Shown in pieces: positions 1 to 8,231 of a DNA stretch of 64,000 nt (its first letter is position 1; each line of letters opens with the position of its first letter). The stretch comes from Nocardioides jiangxiensis. GTDB taxonomy: Bacteria; Actinomycetota; Actinomycetes; Propionibacteriales; Nocardioidaceae. The notes under the pieces were generated by a model, which worked only from the letters and a program-made list of their open reading frames with translations, was not told the origin of the DNA and did no database searches. The position numbers were made by a program, and so were the translations under genes. The stretch covers positions 1,054,001 through 1,118,000 of the forward strand of contig NZ_JAUQTA010000001.1 in NCBI RefSeq assembly GCF_030580915.1. Reading direction: 5' to 3'.

Positions 1-814
1 TGAACGCCGTGTGGCGCGACGGGCTCGAGCAGTCCTTGCCCATCGGGATACCGCGGATCTGGGAGATCTCCTCGCTGATCTTGGCGGCCGGCAGCATGCC
101 GCCCAGCCCGGGCTTCGCGCCTTGGCTGAGCTTGATCTCGATCGCCTTCACCGGCGCGGTCTGGACGACCTCCTTGAGCCGCTCGATGTCGAAGCGACCT
201 CGTTCGTCACGGCAGCCGAAGTACGACGTACCGATCTGGAAGGTGATGTCACCACCCTGGCGGTGGTGGTCGGAGAGCGCCCCCTCGCCGGTGTTGTGGA
301 GGACGCCGGCGAGCGCCGCGCCCTTGTTGAGGGCCTCGATGGCCGCCCCGGAGAGCGACCCGAAGCTCATCGCGGAGATGTTGACGACCGAGTTGGGACG
401 GAAGGCGTGCCTGCGGCCGCGGGGGCCGCCGAGCACCTTCGCCGACGGGATCGCGACCTCCTCGCCCGCGTGGATCGCCGTGCTCGGCGCGACGTGGGAG
501 AAGGTGCGGTGCTTGATGATCGGGTAGCCGACGTTGTTCTCCATGTCGTTGCCGGTGCCGAAGCCGAAGTAGTTGTTCTCGAGCTTGGAGGAGGCGTAGA
601 CCCAGCGGCGCTGGTCGCGGCTGAACGGCCGCTCGACGTCGTCTCCCGTCACGATGTACTGGCGCAGCTCGGGGCCGATGCTCTCGAGCCAGTAGCGGGC
701 GTTGGCGACGACGGGGAAGTTGCGCTTGAGCGCGTGCGTCTTCTGGGTGAGGTCGCGGGCGGCGAGCGCCCCGACTCCGGCCGCGCCGGCTGCTACCAGT
801 GCTTTCCAGTTCAT
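1..814 (-). CDS. FMN-binding glutamate synthase family protein (3' end cut off by window)
   Basis: The visible 271 codons carry a glutamate synthase-type FMN domain: SFGSLSGAAIEALNKGA, then HNTGEGALS with a following QGGDIVFQIG stretch, then KLSQGAKPGLGGMLP, ending in GKDCSSPSRHTAF at the window edge. These match the GltB central/FMN region, including the glycine-rich phosphate-binding segments. The N-terminus starts MNWKALVAAGAAG, a short hydrophobic lead, with no glutamine amidotransferase domain. It is therefore the standalone family often annotated as glutamate synthase-like rather than true GltB. It likely performs an FMN-dependent amination or related redox step; the substrate cannot be told. 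The C-terminal part, including any 3Fe-4S cysteines, lies outside the window. It is divergent from the hydrolase at 874. Confidence 0.85.
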   Translation of the reverse strand, partial: MNWKALVAAGAAGVGALAARDLTQKTHALKRNFPVVANARYWLESIGPELRQYIVTGDDVERPFSRDQRRWVYASSKLENNYFGFGTGNDMENNVGYPIIKHRTFSHVAPSTAIHAGEEVAIPSAKVLGGPRGRRHAFRPNSVVNISAMSFGSLSGAAIEALNKGAALAGVLHNTGEGALSDHHRQGGDITFQIGTSYFGCRDERGRFDIERLKEVVQTAPVKAIEIKLSQGAKPGLGGMLPAAKISEEISQIRGIPMGKDCSSPSRHTAF

Positions 815-861
815 GGTGACGTGTCTAGCGTCACGCCTGTTCCCTGTCGAGCGATTCCCGC

Positions 862-873
862 TAGGTTTTCCGC
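862..873 (+). promoter_or_regulatory. -10 element of a leaderless promoter for the hydrolase gene
   Basis: TAGGTT at 862-867 is followed by six bases and then the ATG at 874. This places the expected transcription start on or next to the start codon. No Shine-Dalgarno sequence is visible, so a leaderless mRNA is inferred. The same spacing recurs before many genes in this window. Confidence 0.55.
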
Positions 874-2025
874 ATGGATCTGATCCCCAAGCCCGATCAG
901 GTCGCCTCCGCGGCGAGCAACGTCGCCAACAAGGTCCTCCACGGCGGGGTGGCCGACCTGCGACCGATGCCGCGCACGCTCATCGACGAGGGCCCGCTGC
1001 GCTTCGTCTACCGCTACGACCGGGCCGAGGGCGTGGACCCGTTCGGCGACCCGGTGCTGCTGGTCATGCCGCTGGCGGCGCCGTCGAGCTGCTACGACCT
1101 GCGGCGCTCGTGCTCGCTGGTGGAGCACTTCGTCAACGCCGGCCGGCCGACGTACCTCGTCGAGTACGGCGAGGTCGCCTTCAAGGACCGCGCGCTCGGC
1201 TTCGAGCACTGGGTCGACGAGGTGCTGCCCTCGGCCATCGACGCCGTGCACCGCGACACCGGTCGGCGCCCGGTCCACCTGGTCGCGTGGAGCCTGGGCG
1301 GCATCTTCTCGGTGCTCACGCTCGCGGCGCACACCGATCTCCCGGTCGCCTCGCTCACCACGCTCGGCTCCCCGTGGGACGTCGCGAAGGTGCCGCTCCT
1401 GGCGCCCGTGCGCCCGCTCCTCAACGCCAACATCCCCGAGCCGCTGCGGGTGATCACCAAGGGCTACCAGGTGCTCGGCGGCGCTCCGAGCACCCTGGTC
1501 CGCTGGGGCTTCCAGCTCTCGGCGGTGGACAAGCTGGTGACCAAGCCGCTCGTCACGGTGCAACACCTCGACGACACCGACTTCCTCGCCCAGCTGGAGG
1601 CGGTCGCGGCCTTCACGCGCGACATGACGGCCTACCCCGGCCGCACGTTCGGCCAGCTCTACCACCGGGTGATCCGCAACAACGAGCTCCGCACGGGACG
1701 CCTCGACCTGGGCGACCGCACCATCGACGTGCGCGACGTGAAGGTGCCGGTCCTGGTCATGGGAGGCCAGACCGACGGCATCGCACCGCTGGGAGCGGTT
1801 CGTCCGATCGTGGCCATGCTGAAGTCGGCTCCTGCGGTCCGGTGGGAGGCCGTCCCGGGCGGCCACCTGGGCATGGTCACCGGCCGGGCGGCGCGCGGCA
1901 CCACGTGGCCGCTGATCGACGCCTGGCTCGACCAGTGGGCCTCGGCCGGCACCTCGCGCATGGGGATCGGGGCCAACCCGAGGCGTCGCCACTCCTCCGC
2001 CGGTTCGCGGGCCCTGAAGTCGTGA
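874..2025 (+). CDS. Alpha/beta-fold hydrolase, PHA synthase-like
   Basis: A 383-residue protein. The nucleophile elbow is AWSLGG at residues 138-143 with Ser140; Asp301 (QTDGIAP) and His331 (GGHLGM) complete a plausible triad. The overall plan (DLRRSCSLVEHFVNAG, then VEYGE) resembles class III polyhydroxyalkanoate synthase/PhaC-like proteins. However, PhaC uses a cysteine nucleophile and this protein has serine, so hydrolase or acyltransferase activity is more likely than polymer synthesis. The start ATG sits six bases after a TAGGTT element. The stop overlaps the GTG of the next gene by 4 bp, so the two are probably co-transcribed. The substrate is unknown, possibly a long-chain or hydroxyacyl ester. 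Confidence 0.75.
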   Translation: MDLIPKPDQVASAASNVANKVLHGGVADLRPMPRTLIDEGPLRFVYRYDRAEGVDPFGDPVLLVMPLAAPSSCYDLRRSCSLVEHFVNAGRPTYLVEYGEVAFKDRALGFEHWVDEVLPSAIDAVHRDTGRRPVHLVAWSLGGIFSVLTLAAHTDLPVASLTTLGSPWDVAKVPLLAPVRPLLNANIPEPLRVITKGYQVLGGAPSTLVRWGFQLSAVDKLVTKPLVTVQHLDDTDFLAQLEAVAAFTRDMTAYPGRTFGQLYHRVIRNNELRTGRLDLGDRTIDVRDVKVPVLVMGGQTDGIAPLGAVRPIVAMLKSAPAVRWEAVPGGHLGMVTGRAARGTTWPLIDAWLDQWASAGTSRMGIGANPRRRHSSAGSRALKS

Positions 2026-2570
2026 CCGCCCGCACCGCGCTGGTCCTGCTCGCCGTCGGCGCCCTGGTCGGCGCCTCCTGCGGCCTGTACGCCGTCCCGG
2101 CCGTCGCGCTCGCGGGAGCCGCCGTGTGTGCGGTCGCCTGCACGGTGCTCGCCCGCGACACCGACGGCCGGCGTGCCGCGGACGGCGTGGTGGCGACGGA
2201 TGCGTTCAACGTGGCCCGCATGGGCGCGGTCCTCGGCGTCGCCGGCACCGCGATGGCGCTCGCGGGCGTCGGCTCGTCGACGGTGCTCGGGAGCCTGGGC
2301 GTCGTGGCCGTCCTGCTCGTCGTGCGGAGCGGGGCGACCGGGCTGCACGCGGCCCTGCCGGAGGGCTGGCGCTCCGCCGCGGCCTCCCGGATCGCCCGCA
2401 CCGCCTTCGTGGTGGTGCCGCTGCTCGGTCTCGTCCTCGCCCTCGACACCTCGGGCAGCGGCCCCGCGTGGACCGGATCGCTCGTGGACCCGGCGCGGGT
2501 CGCCACCCTCGTCGTCGTGGCGTGGTTCGCCGCGTTCTGTGTCGCCTCACGCGACGCGGTCACCGCCTGA
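2022..2570 (+). CDS. Small integral membrane protein, unknown function
   Basis: The GTG start overlaps the stop of the upstream hydrolase by 4 bp (GTGA), which fixes the start and indicates translational coupling. The 182-residue product is almost entirely hydrophobic with about five or six predicted membrane segments: residues 3-45 in two helices, then around 65-80, 83-100, 125-142 and 160-178. Loops are short and alanine/glycine rich. I recognise no catalytic motif. Tight coupling suggests it works with the hydrolase, perhaps as a membrane partner, but that is inference. Confidence 0.6.
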   Translation: MTARTALVLLAVGALVGASCGLYAVPAVALAGAAVCAVACTVLARDTDGRRAADGVVATDAFNVARMGAVLGVAGTAMALAGVGSSTVLGSLGVVAVLLVVRSGATGLHAALPEGWRSAAASRIARTAFVVVPLLGLVLALDTSGSGPAWTGSLVDPARVATLVVVAWFAAFCVASRDAVTA

Positions 2571-2655
2571 CTCACCGGTTTCCGGCACCGATTCACGCAG
2601 AACCGGCTGCACCGACCCGTGGACCGCGACAGGGCGGTCGGTGTTCCATCGGGGG

Positions 2656-4140
2656 ATGTCTCCCGACCTGAACCGACGACACCTCCTCGGCAGCACCGCG
2701 GCAGCCCTCGGCGTACTCGCTCTGGAGGGGCTCACCGCACAGGCCACCGCCGCGACGCTCCAGGGCACGCTGCCCGCGCGCGTCGACACCGTGGTGGTGG
2801 GCGGCGGCCTCTCCGGCCTCGTGGCGGCCCGCGAGGTAGCGCGGTCCGGGCGCTCGGTCCTGGTCGTCGAGGCACGCTCGCGCGTCGGCGGTCGCCTGCT
2901 CAACCACCAGCTCGCCACGGGTGGCACGATCGAGGCCGGCGGTGCGTTCATCGGCCCCACCCAGGACCACGTGGCGGCGCTCGCGGCAGAGCTCGGCATC
3001 GCGACCTTCCCCGAGTACGTCGACGGCAGGAACGTCTACGTCTCGCAGCTGCTGGGCCGGCAGACGTACACCGGCACCGTCCCGCCCGACCCCACGATCC
3101 TGCTCGACGCGCTGCTCCTGCTGAAGACGCTCGACGGCTGGGCCGCCGAGATCGACGTCGCCGCTCCCTGGTCGCACCCGAAGGCGAAGCAGTGGGACTC
3201 GATGACCCTCGCGGGCTACATCCGCGGGCACGCGGTCAACGCCGCAGGCATCATCAACCTGCTGAAGTCGTGGACCCAGCCCGGCTTCGGCGCCGACCCC
3301 GACCAGCTCTCGCTGCTCTTCGTCGTCCACTACATCGCCTGCTCCGGCAACGAGACGACGAAGGGCACCTTCGACCTGAACGCCGACACGGCCGGCGGCG
3401 CCCAGGAGCGGCGCTTCGTCGGCGGCTCGCAGCGCCTGCCACTGGCCCTCGCGCGCCAGCTGGGCGACCTCGTCGCCCTCGACGCGGCGGTGACCCAGGT
3501 CGACCAGACCGCGACGGGAGCGCTCGTCCACACCACCCGCGGCAACGTCGCGTGCCGCCGGGTCATCGTGGCCGCTCCCCCGCCACTCGTCCTCGACATC
3601 GTCTGGAACCCGGGCCTCCCCGTCGCCCGCGCCCAGCTCCTGCAGCAGATGAAGATGGGCCGGCTGATGAAGTGCGATGCCGTCTACGAGACGCCGTTCT
3701 GGCGCGAGGCAGGCCTGTCGGGCATGGGCGTCAGCGACTCGGGGGCGGTGCGCGTCGCCTTCGACAACGGCGTCCCGTCGACGGGCCACGGCATCCTGCT
3801 CGCCTTCGTCGGCGGGACGACGTGGGCGCAGTACGGCACCCTCTCGCCGGAGGTGCGGAAGCAGGCGGTGCTGGCCGGCTTCGCGCGGATGTTCGGCAAG
3901 CAGGCGCTCACCCCGATCGACTACACCGAGCACGACTGGACCCACGAGCGATGGACCCGGGGAGCGCCGGTCGCGGTCATGGGCCCGGGCACGATGTCGA
4001 CGGTCGGCTCCTCCATCCGTACGCCGCACGGCCGCGTCCACTGGGCCGGCACCGAGACCTCGACGTACTGGACCGGCTACATGGACGGCGCAGTGCGCGC
4101 CGGCCAGCGTGCGGCCGCGGAGGTCATCGCGGCGCCGTGA
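2656..4140 (+). CDS. Flavin monoamine oxidase family protein, Tat-exported
   Basis: A 494-residue FAD-dependent amine oxidase. The N-terminus has a twin-arginine signal (NRRHLLG, then a hydrophobic run ending TAQATA near residue 32), so export in folded form is likely. The dinucleotide-binding motif VVVGGGLSGL is at 46-55, followed by VVEARSRVGGR, the FAD ribose/pyrophosphate motif. The C-terminal FAD motif HWAGTETSTYWTGYMDGA is present near 460-480. The family oxidises primary or polyamines to aldehydes with H2O2 release; the substrate here is unknown. The ATG at 2656 was chosen because it gives an intact Tat signal. It stands alone between the membrane protein and ung. Confidence 0.85.
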   Translation: MSPDLNRRHLLGSTAAALGVLALEGLTAQATAATLQGTLPARVDTVVVGGGLSGLVAAREVARSGRSVLVVEARSRVGGRLLNHQLATGGTIEAGGAFIGPTQDHVAALAAELGIATFPEYVDGRNVYVSQLLGRQTYTGTVPPDPTILLDALLLLKTLDGWAAEIDVAAPWSHPKAKQWDSMTLAGYIRGHAVNAAGIINLLKSWTQPGFGADPDQLSLLFVVHYIACSGNETTKGTFDLNADTAGGAQERRFVGGSQRLPLALARQLGDLVALDAAVTQVDQTATGALVHTTRGNVACRRVIVAAPPPLVLDIVWNPGLPVARAQLLQQMKMGRLMKCDAVYETPFWREAGLSGMGVSDSGAVRVAFDNGVPSTGHGILLAFVGGTTWAQYGTLSPEVRKQAVLAGFARMFGKQALTPIDYTEHDWTHERWTRGAPVAVMGPGTMSTVGSSIRTPHGRVHWAGTETSTYWTGYMDGAVRAGQRAAAEVIAAP

Positions 4141-4170
4141 CGGATGAGGCCGGCCGGGGCGGACGTGGCC

Positions 4171-4183
4171 TAGGTTGGCGGCC
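4171..4183 (+). promoter_or_regulatory. -10 element of a leaderless promoter for ung
   Basis: TAGGTT at 4171-4176 lies seven bases before the GTG at 4184. There is no ribosome-binding site, and this spacing supports GTG 4184 over the in-frame TTG at 4175, which would lie inside the -10 element. Confidence 0.5.
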
Positions 4184-4864
4184 GTGACACTCGAGGTACT
4201 CGTGGAGAAGGGCCTGGTGGCGCCTGACTGGGCCGCGGCGCTCGCGCCCGTGGAGGCGCAGATCGCGGCGATGGGCGACTTCCTCCGAGCAGAGCTGGCC
4301 GCCGGCCGCCGCTACCAGCCCACCGGTGACCGCGTGCTGCGCGCGTTCCAGCGGCCGTTGGCCGAGGTGCGCGTGCTCGTGGTCGGCCAGGACCCCTACC
4401 CGAACCCCGACCACCCGGTCGGGCTCTCGTTCTCCGTGCCGCGCCATGTCGCGCCACTGCCGCCCAGCCTGGCCAACATCTACGCCGAGCTGGCGACCGA
4501 CCTCGGCATCCCGCCGGCGGCGCACGGTGACCTGTCCGCCTGGGCCGACCGAGGGGTGATGCTTCTCAACAGGGTCCTCACCGTCGAGCCGGGCCGGTCC
4601 AACAGCCACAAGGGCAAGGGCTGGGAGGCGGTCACCGAGCATGCGATCCGCGTCCTGGCCCAGCGTGGCGGTCCGCTCGTCGCCGTCCTCTGGGGCAACG
4701 ACGCGCGGCGACTGCGCCCGTGGCTCGGAGACGTGCCGGTCGTCGAGTCGGCGCACCCCTCGCCCCTGTCTGCCTACCGGGGCTTCTTCGGGTCGCGGCC
4801 CTTCAGCCAGGTCAACGAGCTGCTGGTCGCCCAGGGCGGCGAGGCGGTGGACTGGCGGCTCTGA
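4184..4864 (+). CDS. ung: Uracil-DNA glycosylase, family 1
   Basis: A 226-residue enzyme that removes uracil from DNA and starts base-excision repair. The catalytic water-activating loop GQDPYPNP is at residues 68-75 (Asp70). The uracil-recognition asparagine lies in [11 protein letters not shown] and the DNA-intercalation/catalytic histidine motif [11 protein letters not shown] begins at 191. Length matches family 1 enzymes (about 220-230). The high G+C content of the genome makes cytosine deamination repair especially relevant. A TTG nine bases upstream is an alternative start, but it falls within the -10 element. Confidence 0.95.
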   Translation: MTLEVLVEKGLVAPDWAAALAPVEAQIAAMGDFLRAELAAGRRYQPTGDRVLRAFQRPLAEVRVLVVGQDPYPNPDHPVGLSFSVPRHVAPLPPSLANIYAELATDLGIPPAAHGDLSAWADRGVMLLNRVLTVEPGRSNSHKGKGWEAVTEHAIRVLAQRGGPLVAVLWGNDARRLRPWLGDVPVVESAHPSPLSAYRGFFGSRPFSQVNELLVAQGGEAVDWRL

Positions 4865-4883
4865 GCGAAGGTCGACAGAGTCG

Positions 4884-4913
4884 TTGACCGATCGGTCGGC
4901 GCGGCCTTAGGTT
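4884..4913 (+). promoter_or_regulatory. Promoter with TetR-type palindrome between -35 and -10
   Basis: TTGACC (4884-4889) and TAGGTT (4908-4913) are separated by 18 bases, a good sigma-A promoter. A perfect 12-bp palindrome, GACCGATCGGTC, occupies 4886-4897, overlapping the -35 element. This shape is typical of TetR-family operators, so repression by a TetR regulator encoded elsewhere is inferred. Confidence 0.5.
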
Positions 4914-4967
4914 TCCGGTGACGCCGTGGGAGTGGCGTCGACCACAACGGATTCTGGGAGGGATTCA

Positions 4968-5354
4968 ATGAAGCTCACGCATGCCCTGACGACGGTTGCG
5001 ACGACCGCTGCGATCGCGGGCGGCTCGCTCGCCCTGGCCACGCCGGCCGACGCCGCGACGCGCACCTTCGGCTCGACGACGTACGGCCTGACCTGCACCT
5101 ACGACCTCGACCAGGCGGCCGGCACCCTGGCCGGCCACTGCCTGGGCCGGACGCCGCTCGGCTCCGCGACCGCGGACTTCAGCGGCTCCTTCTCCGGCGA
5201 CTCCGCCACGGGCACGATCTCGGTCGCGACCTGGTTCGGCAGCTTCAACGGCACGTTCTCCGGCACCGGCTGGTCGACCGGCACGGCCTCCGGCTCGTAC
5301 ACGATGGTGACGCCGCTCGGCAGCCTGTCGGGCACGTTCACGGCCACGGCCTGA
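4968..5354 (+). CDS. Small secreted Ser/Thr/Gly-rich protein, unknown function
   Basis: A 128-residue protein with a Sec signal peptide: MKLTHALTTV followed by a hydrophobic core and a cleavage site near TPADAA-TR (about residue 30). The mature part is short and beta-prone. It has repeated GSFSG/GTFSG/GTFTATA-type segments separated by 15-25 residues, and two cysteines (in LTCTYD and GHCLG) that could form a disulfide. Start ATG 4968 has a good GGGAGG ribosome-binding site. I do not recognise the family. The upstream promoter carries a TetR-type palindrome, so expression may be inducible. A strong terminator follows, so it is monocistronic. Confidence 0.65.
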   Translation: MKLTHALTTVATTAAIAGGSLALATPADAATRTFGSTTYGLTCTYDLDQAAGTLAGHCLGRTPLGSATADFSGSFSGDSATGTISVATWFGSFNGTFSGTGWSTGTASGSYTMVTPLGSLSGTFTATA

Positions 5355-5369
5355 CCCAGGTCCACCGGG

Positions 5370-5401
5370 AGGCGCGACCCCACCCGGGGTCGCGCCTTCC
5401 G
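5370..5401 (+). terminator. Rho-independent terminator after the small secreted protein
   Basis: An 11-bp perfect stem (5371-5381 with 5386-5396) closes a 4-base loop. It begins 16 bases after the stop at 5354 and is followed by TT. Confidence 0.7.
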
Positions 5402-5421
5402 TCATCTCCGGGGCCGGGGAA

Positions 5422-5439
5422 TATTGTTGAAGTGTCAAC
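5422..5439 (+). promoter_or_regulatory. MarR-like operator overlapping the dioxygenase promoter
   Basis: GTTGA-AGTG-TCAAC is a perfect inverted repeat (5426-5439) directly after a TATTGT -10-like hexamer (5422-5427), 13 bases before the chosen ATG. Such TTGA-N-TCAA sites are typical of MarR-family repressors controlling quinone/aromatic detoxification genes. No MarR gene is in the window. Confidence 0.45.
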
Positions 5440-5452
5440 CATTGGAGACGAC

Positions 5453-6223
5453 ATGACGACGATGCCTGCCCTGTACATCGGCCACGGCTCCCCGATGCTC
5501 TTCGAGGACCCGGTGTGGTCCGCGCAGCTCACCTCGTGGGCGCGGGACCTGCCCCGCCCGAAGGCGATCCTGATCATCTCCGCGCACTGGGAGAAGGCGC
5601 CGCTCTCGCTGACCGCGAACCAGGCACCGCTCGTCTACGACTTCGGCGGCTTCGACCCGAAGTACTACCGGATGACCTACCAGACGCCGGACTCCTCGTG
5701 GCTCGCCCAGCGCATCACGAAGGCGATGCCCGACGGCCTCGAGGTGCACCAGCACACCAGTCGCGGGCTCGACCACGGCGCGTGGGTGCCGCTCAAGATC
5801 ATGTATCCCGCCGCCGACATCCCCGTGCTGCAGATGTCGATGCCGACCCGCGACCCCTTCCAGCTGCTCGGCCTGGGCCAGCGCCTGCGCGAGCTCCGCG
5901 AGGAGGGCGTCATGGTCATCGGCTCCGGCTTCATGACACACGGCCTGCCCTTCCTGCGCGACTGGTCGATCGACGCCGCCGCCCCGGGCTGGTCCTCCGA
6001 CTTCGACCTGTGGGCGAAGGAGGCACTGGAACGCGGCGACATCGACGAGCTCGCGGCGTACCAGTCCAAGGCGCCGGGCATGCCCTACGCACATCCCACC
6101 GTCGAGCACTTCACGCCGCTCTTCCTGACCCTCGGCGCTGCGACCGACCCCACCGCCGCCCCCGACCAGCGCATCGACGGGTTCCATGTGGGGCTGTCCA
6201 AGCGGAGCTTCCAGGTCGCCTGA
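5453..6223 (+). CDS. Class III extradiol-type dioxygenase (DODA/LigB family)
   Basis: A 256-residue protein of the DODA-type extradiol dioxygenase family. Metal ligands are visible as His11 (YIGHGSP), His45 (ISAHWE) and the RGLDHGAWVPL motif (His108), with a further histidine in GFMTHGLPFL near 165. The family uses Fe(II) or Zn to open catecholic rings; bacterial members often act in quinone/catechol detoxification. ATG 5453 was chosen because GGAGA lies five bases upstream; a GTG at 5432 in the same frame would sit inside the operator palindrome. It appears monocistronic and probably MarR-regulated. The substrate is unknown. Confidence 0.85.
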   Translation: MTTMPALYIGHGSPMLFEDPVWSAQLTSWARDLPRPKAILIISAHWEKAPLSLTANQAPLVYDFGGFDPKYYRMTYQTPDSSWLAQRITKAMPDGLEVHQHTSRGLDHGAWVPLKIMYPAADIPVLQMSMPTRDPFQLLGLGQRLRELREEGVMVIGSGFMTHGLPFLRDWSIDAAAPGWSSDFDLWAKEALERGDIDELAAYQSKAPGMPYAHPTVEHFTPLFLTLGAATDPTAAPDQRIDGFHVGLSKRSFQVA

Positions 6224-6240
6224 GGCCCGCCCGGCGAGCC

Positions 6241-6280
6241 TGTGTGGGTGGGGGTCACTCACTGCCCCTCACCCCCCACA
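6241..6280. terminator. Imperfect hairpin between dioxygenase and tRNA-Thr genes
   Basis: A G-rich half (6241-6255) is followed by a C-rich near-complement (6264-6280). It lies 18 bases after the dioxygenase stop and just past the 3' end of the convergent tRNA, so it could end both transcripts. The stem is imperfect. Confidence 0.35.
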
Positions 6281-6287
6281 GGGTGCG

Positions 6288-6360
6288 AGCCGCCTAGGGG
6301 ACTTGAACCCCTAACCTTCGCATTACAAGGGCGCTGCGCTACCAATTGCGCCAAGGCGGC
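6288..6360 (-). tRNA. tRNA-Thr (anticodon TGT)
   Basis: Read on the minus strand, a 73-nt cloverleaf: 7-bp acceptor stem GCCGCCT/AGGCGGC, D stem GCGC/GCGC, anticodon loop CTTGTAA, 5-nt variable loop and T arm AGGGG-TTCAAGT-CCCCT. Anticodon TGT lies at 6325-6327 and reads ACA. The anticodon stem as read (GCGCC/TGCGA) has mismatches at its outer and inner pairs, leaving three central Watson-Crick pairs, which is weak for a tRNA. CCA is not encoded directly after the discriminator. Confidence 0.85.
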
Positions 6361-6409
6361 ATGCGTCTGCGACGCGAGTGCCAGCCTAGCCATGCGACAG
6401 GGCCTGCAC

Positions 6410-8086
6410 TCACTCGGCGTACAGCGCCTCGATCACGTCGGCGTACTTGGCATCGATCGGCTTCCGCTTCAGCTTCATCGTCGGCGTGAGCTCGTCACCG
6501 CCCGGCAGCCAGTCGACGTCCAGGATCCGGTGTCGCTTGACCTGCTCCACCCGCGAGAGCCGGCCGTTGGCCTGCTCGACGGCCATGGCGACCGCCGCCA
6601 CCACCCCCGGGTCGACCGACAGCGCCGCCGCGGACGCGTCGGCCAGCCCCGCCTGCGCGGCGTACGCCGCGCAGGCGTCGGGGTCGAGCACGAGCAGCGC
6701 GACGTTGTAGGGGCGCCTGTCCCCGATGACGACCGCCTGGCCGATCAGCGGATGGGCCGCCTTCACGACCTGCTCGATGTTGGCGGGCGACATGTTCTTG
6801 CCGGCCGCGTTGATGATCAGCTCCTTCTTGCGGTCGACGATGGTCACGAAGCCCTCGGCGTCGATCGTCGCGATGTCGCCGGTGTGCAGCCAGCCGTCCG
6901 CGTCGATCGCCTCCGCGGTCTTCTCCGGCAGGCCGCGGTAGCCGTGCATGAGCGTCGGTCCGCGGAAGAGCAGCTCGCCGTCGTCTGCCAGGGACACCTC
7001 GCAGCCGGGCAGCACCTGGCCGACGGTGCCGATCCGGATGTCGTCGGTGCGGTTGACCGTGCCGATGCAGGAGATCTCGGACATGCCCCACAGCTCGCAG
7101 ATCGGCAGCCCGAGGTCGAGGAAGAACCGCAGCACCTCCGGTGCGATGGGTGCCGCGCCGGAGACCGACCACTTCACCTGGTCGAGGCCGAGCAGCTGCA
7201 GGACACCCGCCCGCATCTCGGCCGGCAGGGCGGCCGGATCGGTGATCCCCTTCGCCTCGAGGGCCGCCTTGATCTTCTCCCAGACGCGGGGCACGGCGCC
7301 CCACAGCGTCGGCCTCGCATCGGCGAGCGCACCCACGATCGCCTTGGGGTCGTCGACATAGGTCACCTGGATCCCGAAGACCAGGTGGTTGTAGTGCGAG
7401 GCCCAACGGTCCGCGACGTGCGCGAAGGGCAGGTACGACGCCGCCCGGTCCTCCGGCGTCGCCGGCAGGATCTGCTGGACGCCGCGGAGCTGCGCGAGGA
7501 TGCCGCCGTGCGTCAGCTCGACGCCCTTGGGCGGCCCCGTCGTCCCCGAGGTGTAGATCAGCGTGAGCACGTCGTCAGGACCGACCGCGCGCCACGACGC
7601 CTCGAAGTCGAACCCGGCGTCGCCCTTCTCCTCGAGGTCGGCCAACGAGAGCGTCCCGTCGCCGCCGTCCACGCTGATGACGGTCGCCACGTCGACTCCC
7701 GACGCCCGCACCGCGCCGAGAAACCCCTGCTGGGTCGCCACGACGCTGCACCCGGCGTCTTCCAGCAGGTAGGCCAGCTGCTCGGGCGAGGAGGTGTTGT
7801 AGACCGAGAACGGGATCGCTCCCAGGTGCAGCGCAGCCGTGTCGATCATGGCCGCCTCGGGCCGGTTCACCATCATGATGCCGACGGTGTCGCCCGGGCC
7901 GACACCGCACGCGGCCAGCCCCGCCGCCAGCCGCCGTACCCGCTCGCCGTACTCGAACCACGTGATGGAGAAGGCGTTCCCCGGGGTGCGCAGCGCGACC
8001 GCATCGGGGCGCTGGCGGACGGTGTGCTGGAAGGCCTCGCAGAGGCTGGAGCTGTCGAGCGCCGAAGTGGCCTGGGTCACGTCCAT
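6410..8086 (-). CDS. AMP-dependent long-chain fatty acid-CoA ligase
   Basis: A 558-residue ANL-superfamily enzyme that activates a fatty acid with ATP and transfers it to CoA. The phosphate-binding loop YTSGTTGPPKGVELTH begins near residue 178. ELWGMSE and WLHTGDIATID give the A5/A7 motifs, and ELIINAAGKNMSPANIE is the hinge typical of long-chain FadD15-type ligases. The C-terminal catalytic lysine is in TPTMKLKRK. Start ATG 8086 gives the usual N-terminus; an in-frame start 30 codons upstream would add an arginine-rich stretch unlike the family. It is divergent from cysS. Confidence 0.88.
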   Translation of the reverse strand: MDVTQATSALDSSSLCEAFQHTVRQRPDAVALRTPGNAFSITWFEYGERVRRLAAGLAACGVGPGDTVGIMMVNRPEAAMIDTAALHLGAIPFSVYNTSSPEQLAYLLEDAGCSVVATQQGFLGAVRASGVDVATVISVDGGDGTLSLADLEEKGDAGFDFEASWRAVGPDDVLTLIYTSGTTGPPKGVELTHGGILAQLRGVQQILPATPEDRAASYLPFAHVADRWASHYNHLVFGIQVTYVDDPKAIVGALADARPTLWGAVPRVWEKIKAALEAKGITDPAALPAEMRAGVLQLLGLDQVKWSVSGAAPIAPEVLRFFLDLGLPICELWGMSEISCIGTVNRTDDIRIGTVGQVLPGCEVSLADDGELLFRGPTLMHGYRGLPEKTAEAIDADGWLHTGDIATIDAEGFVTIVDRKKELIINAAGKNMSPANIEQVVKAAHPLIGQAVVIGDRRPYNVALLVLDPDACAAYAAQAGLADASAAALSVDPGVVAAVAMAVEQANGRLSRVEQVKRHRILDVDWLPGGDELTPTMKLKRKPIDAKYADVIEALYAE

Positions 8087-8219
8087 GCGCGCATGCTCGT
8101 CGCCCTGGCCGCGCTGCGCAAGGGATACCGCCAGGTCGGTCCGGCGTCGACGGCGGCGCGACAGATGACCCGGCACCGGTCGGCTGTCGCCGAGAATCGC
8201 CGCAGCCTCCGGCGTTCCC

Positions 8220-8231
8220 TAGACTTCGCGG
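8220..8231 (+). promoter_or_regulatory. -10 element of a leaderless promoter for cysS
   Basis: TAGACT (8220-8225) is followed by six bases and the GTG start at 8232, the leaderless geometry seen repeatedly in this window. Confidence 0.55.

Noticed and set aside
874..2025. True polyhydroxyalkanoate synthase
   Set aside because: The nucleophile position is serine (AWSLGG), not the cysteine required by PhaC, and no phasin or phaR gene is nearby.
6288..6360. tRNA as an integrative-element attachment site
   Set aside because: No integrase, no direct repeat of the tRNA 3' end and ordinary genes on both sides.
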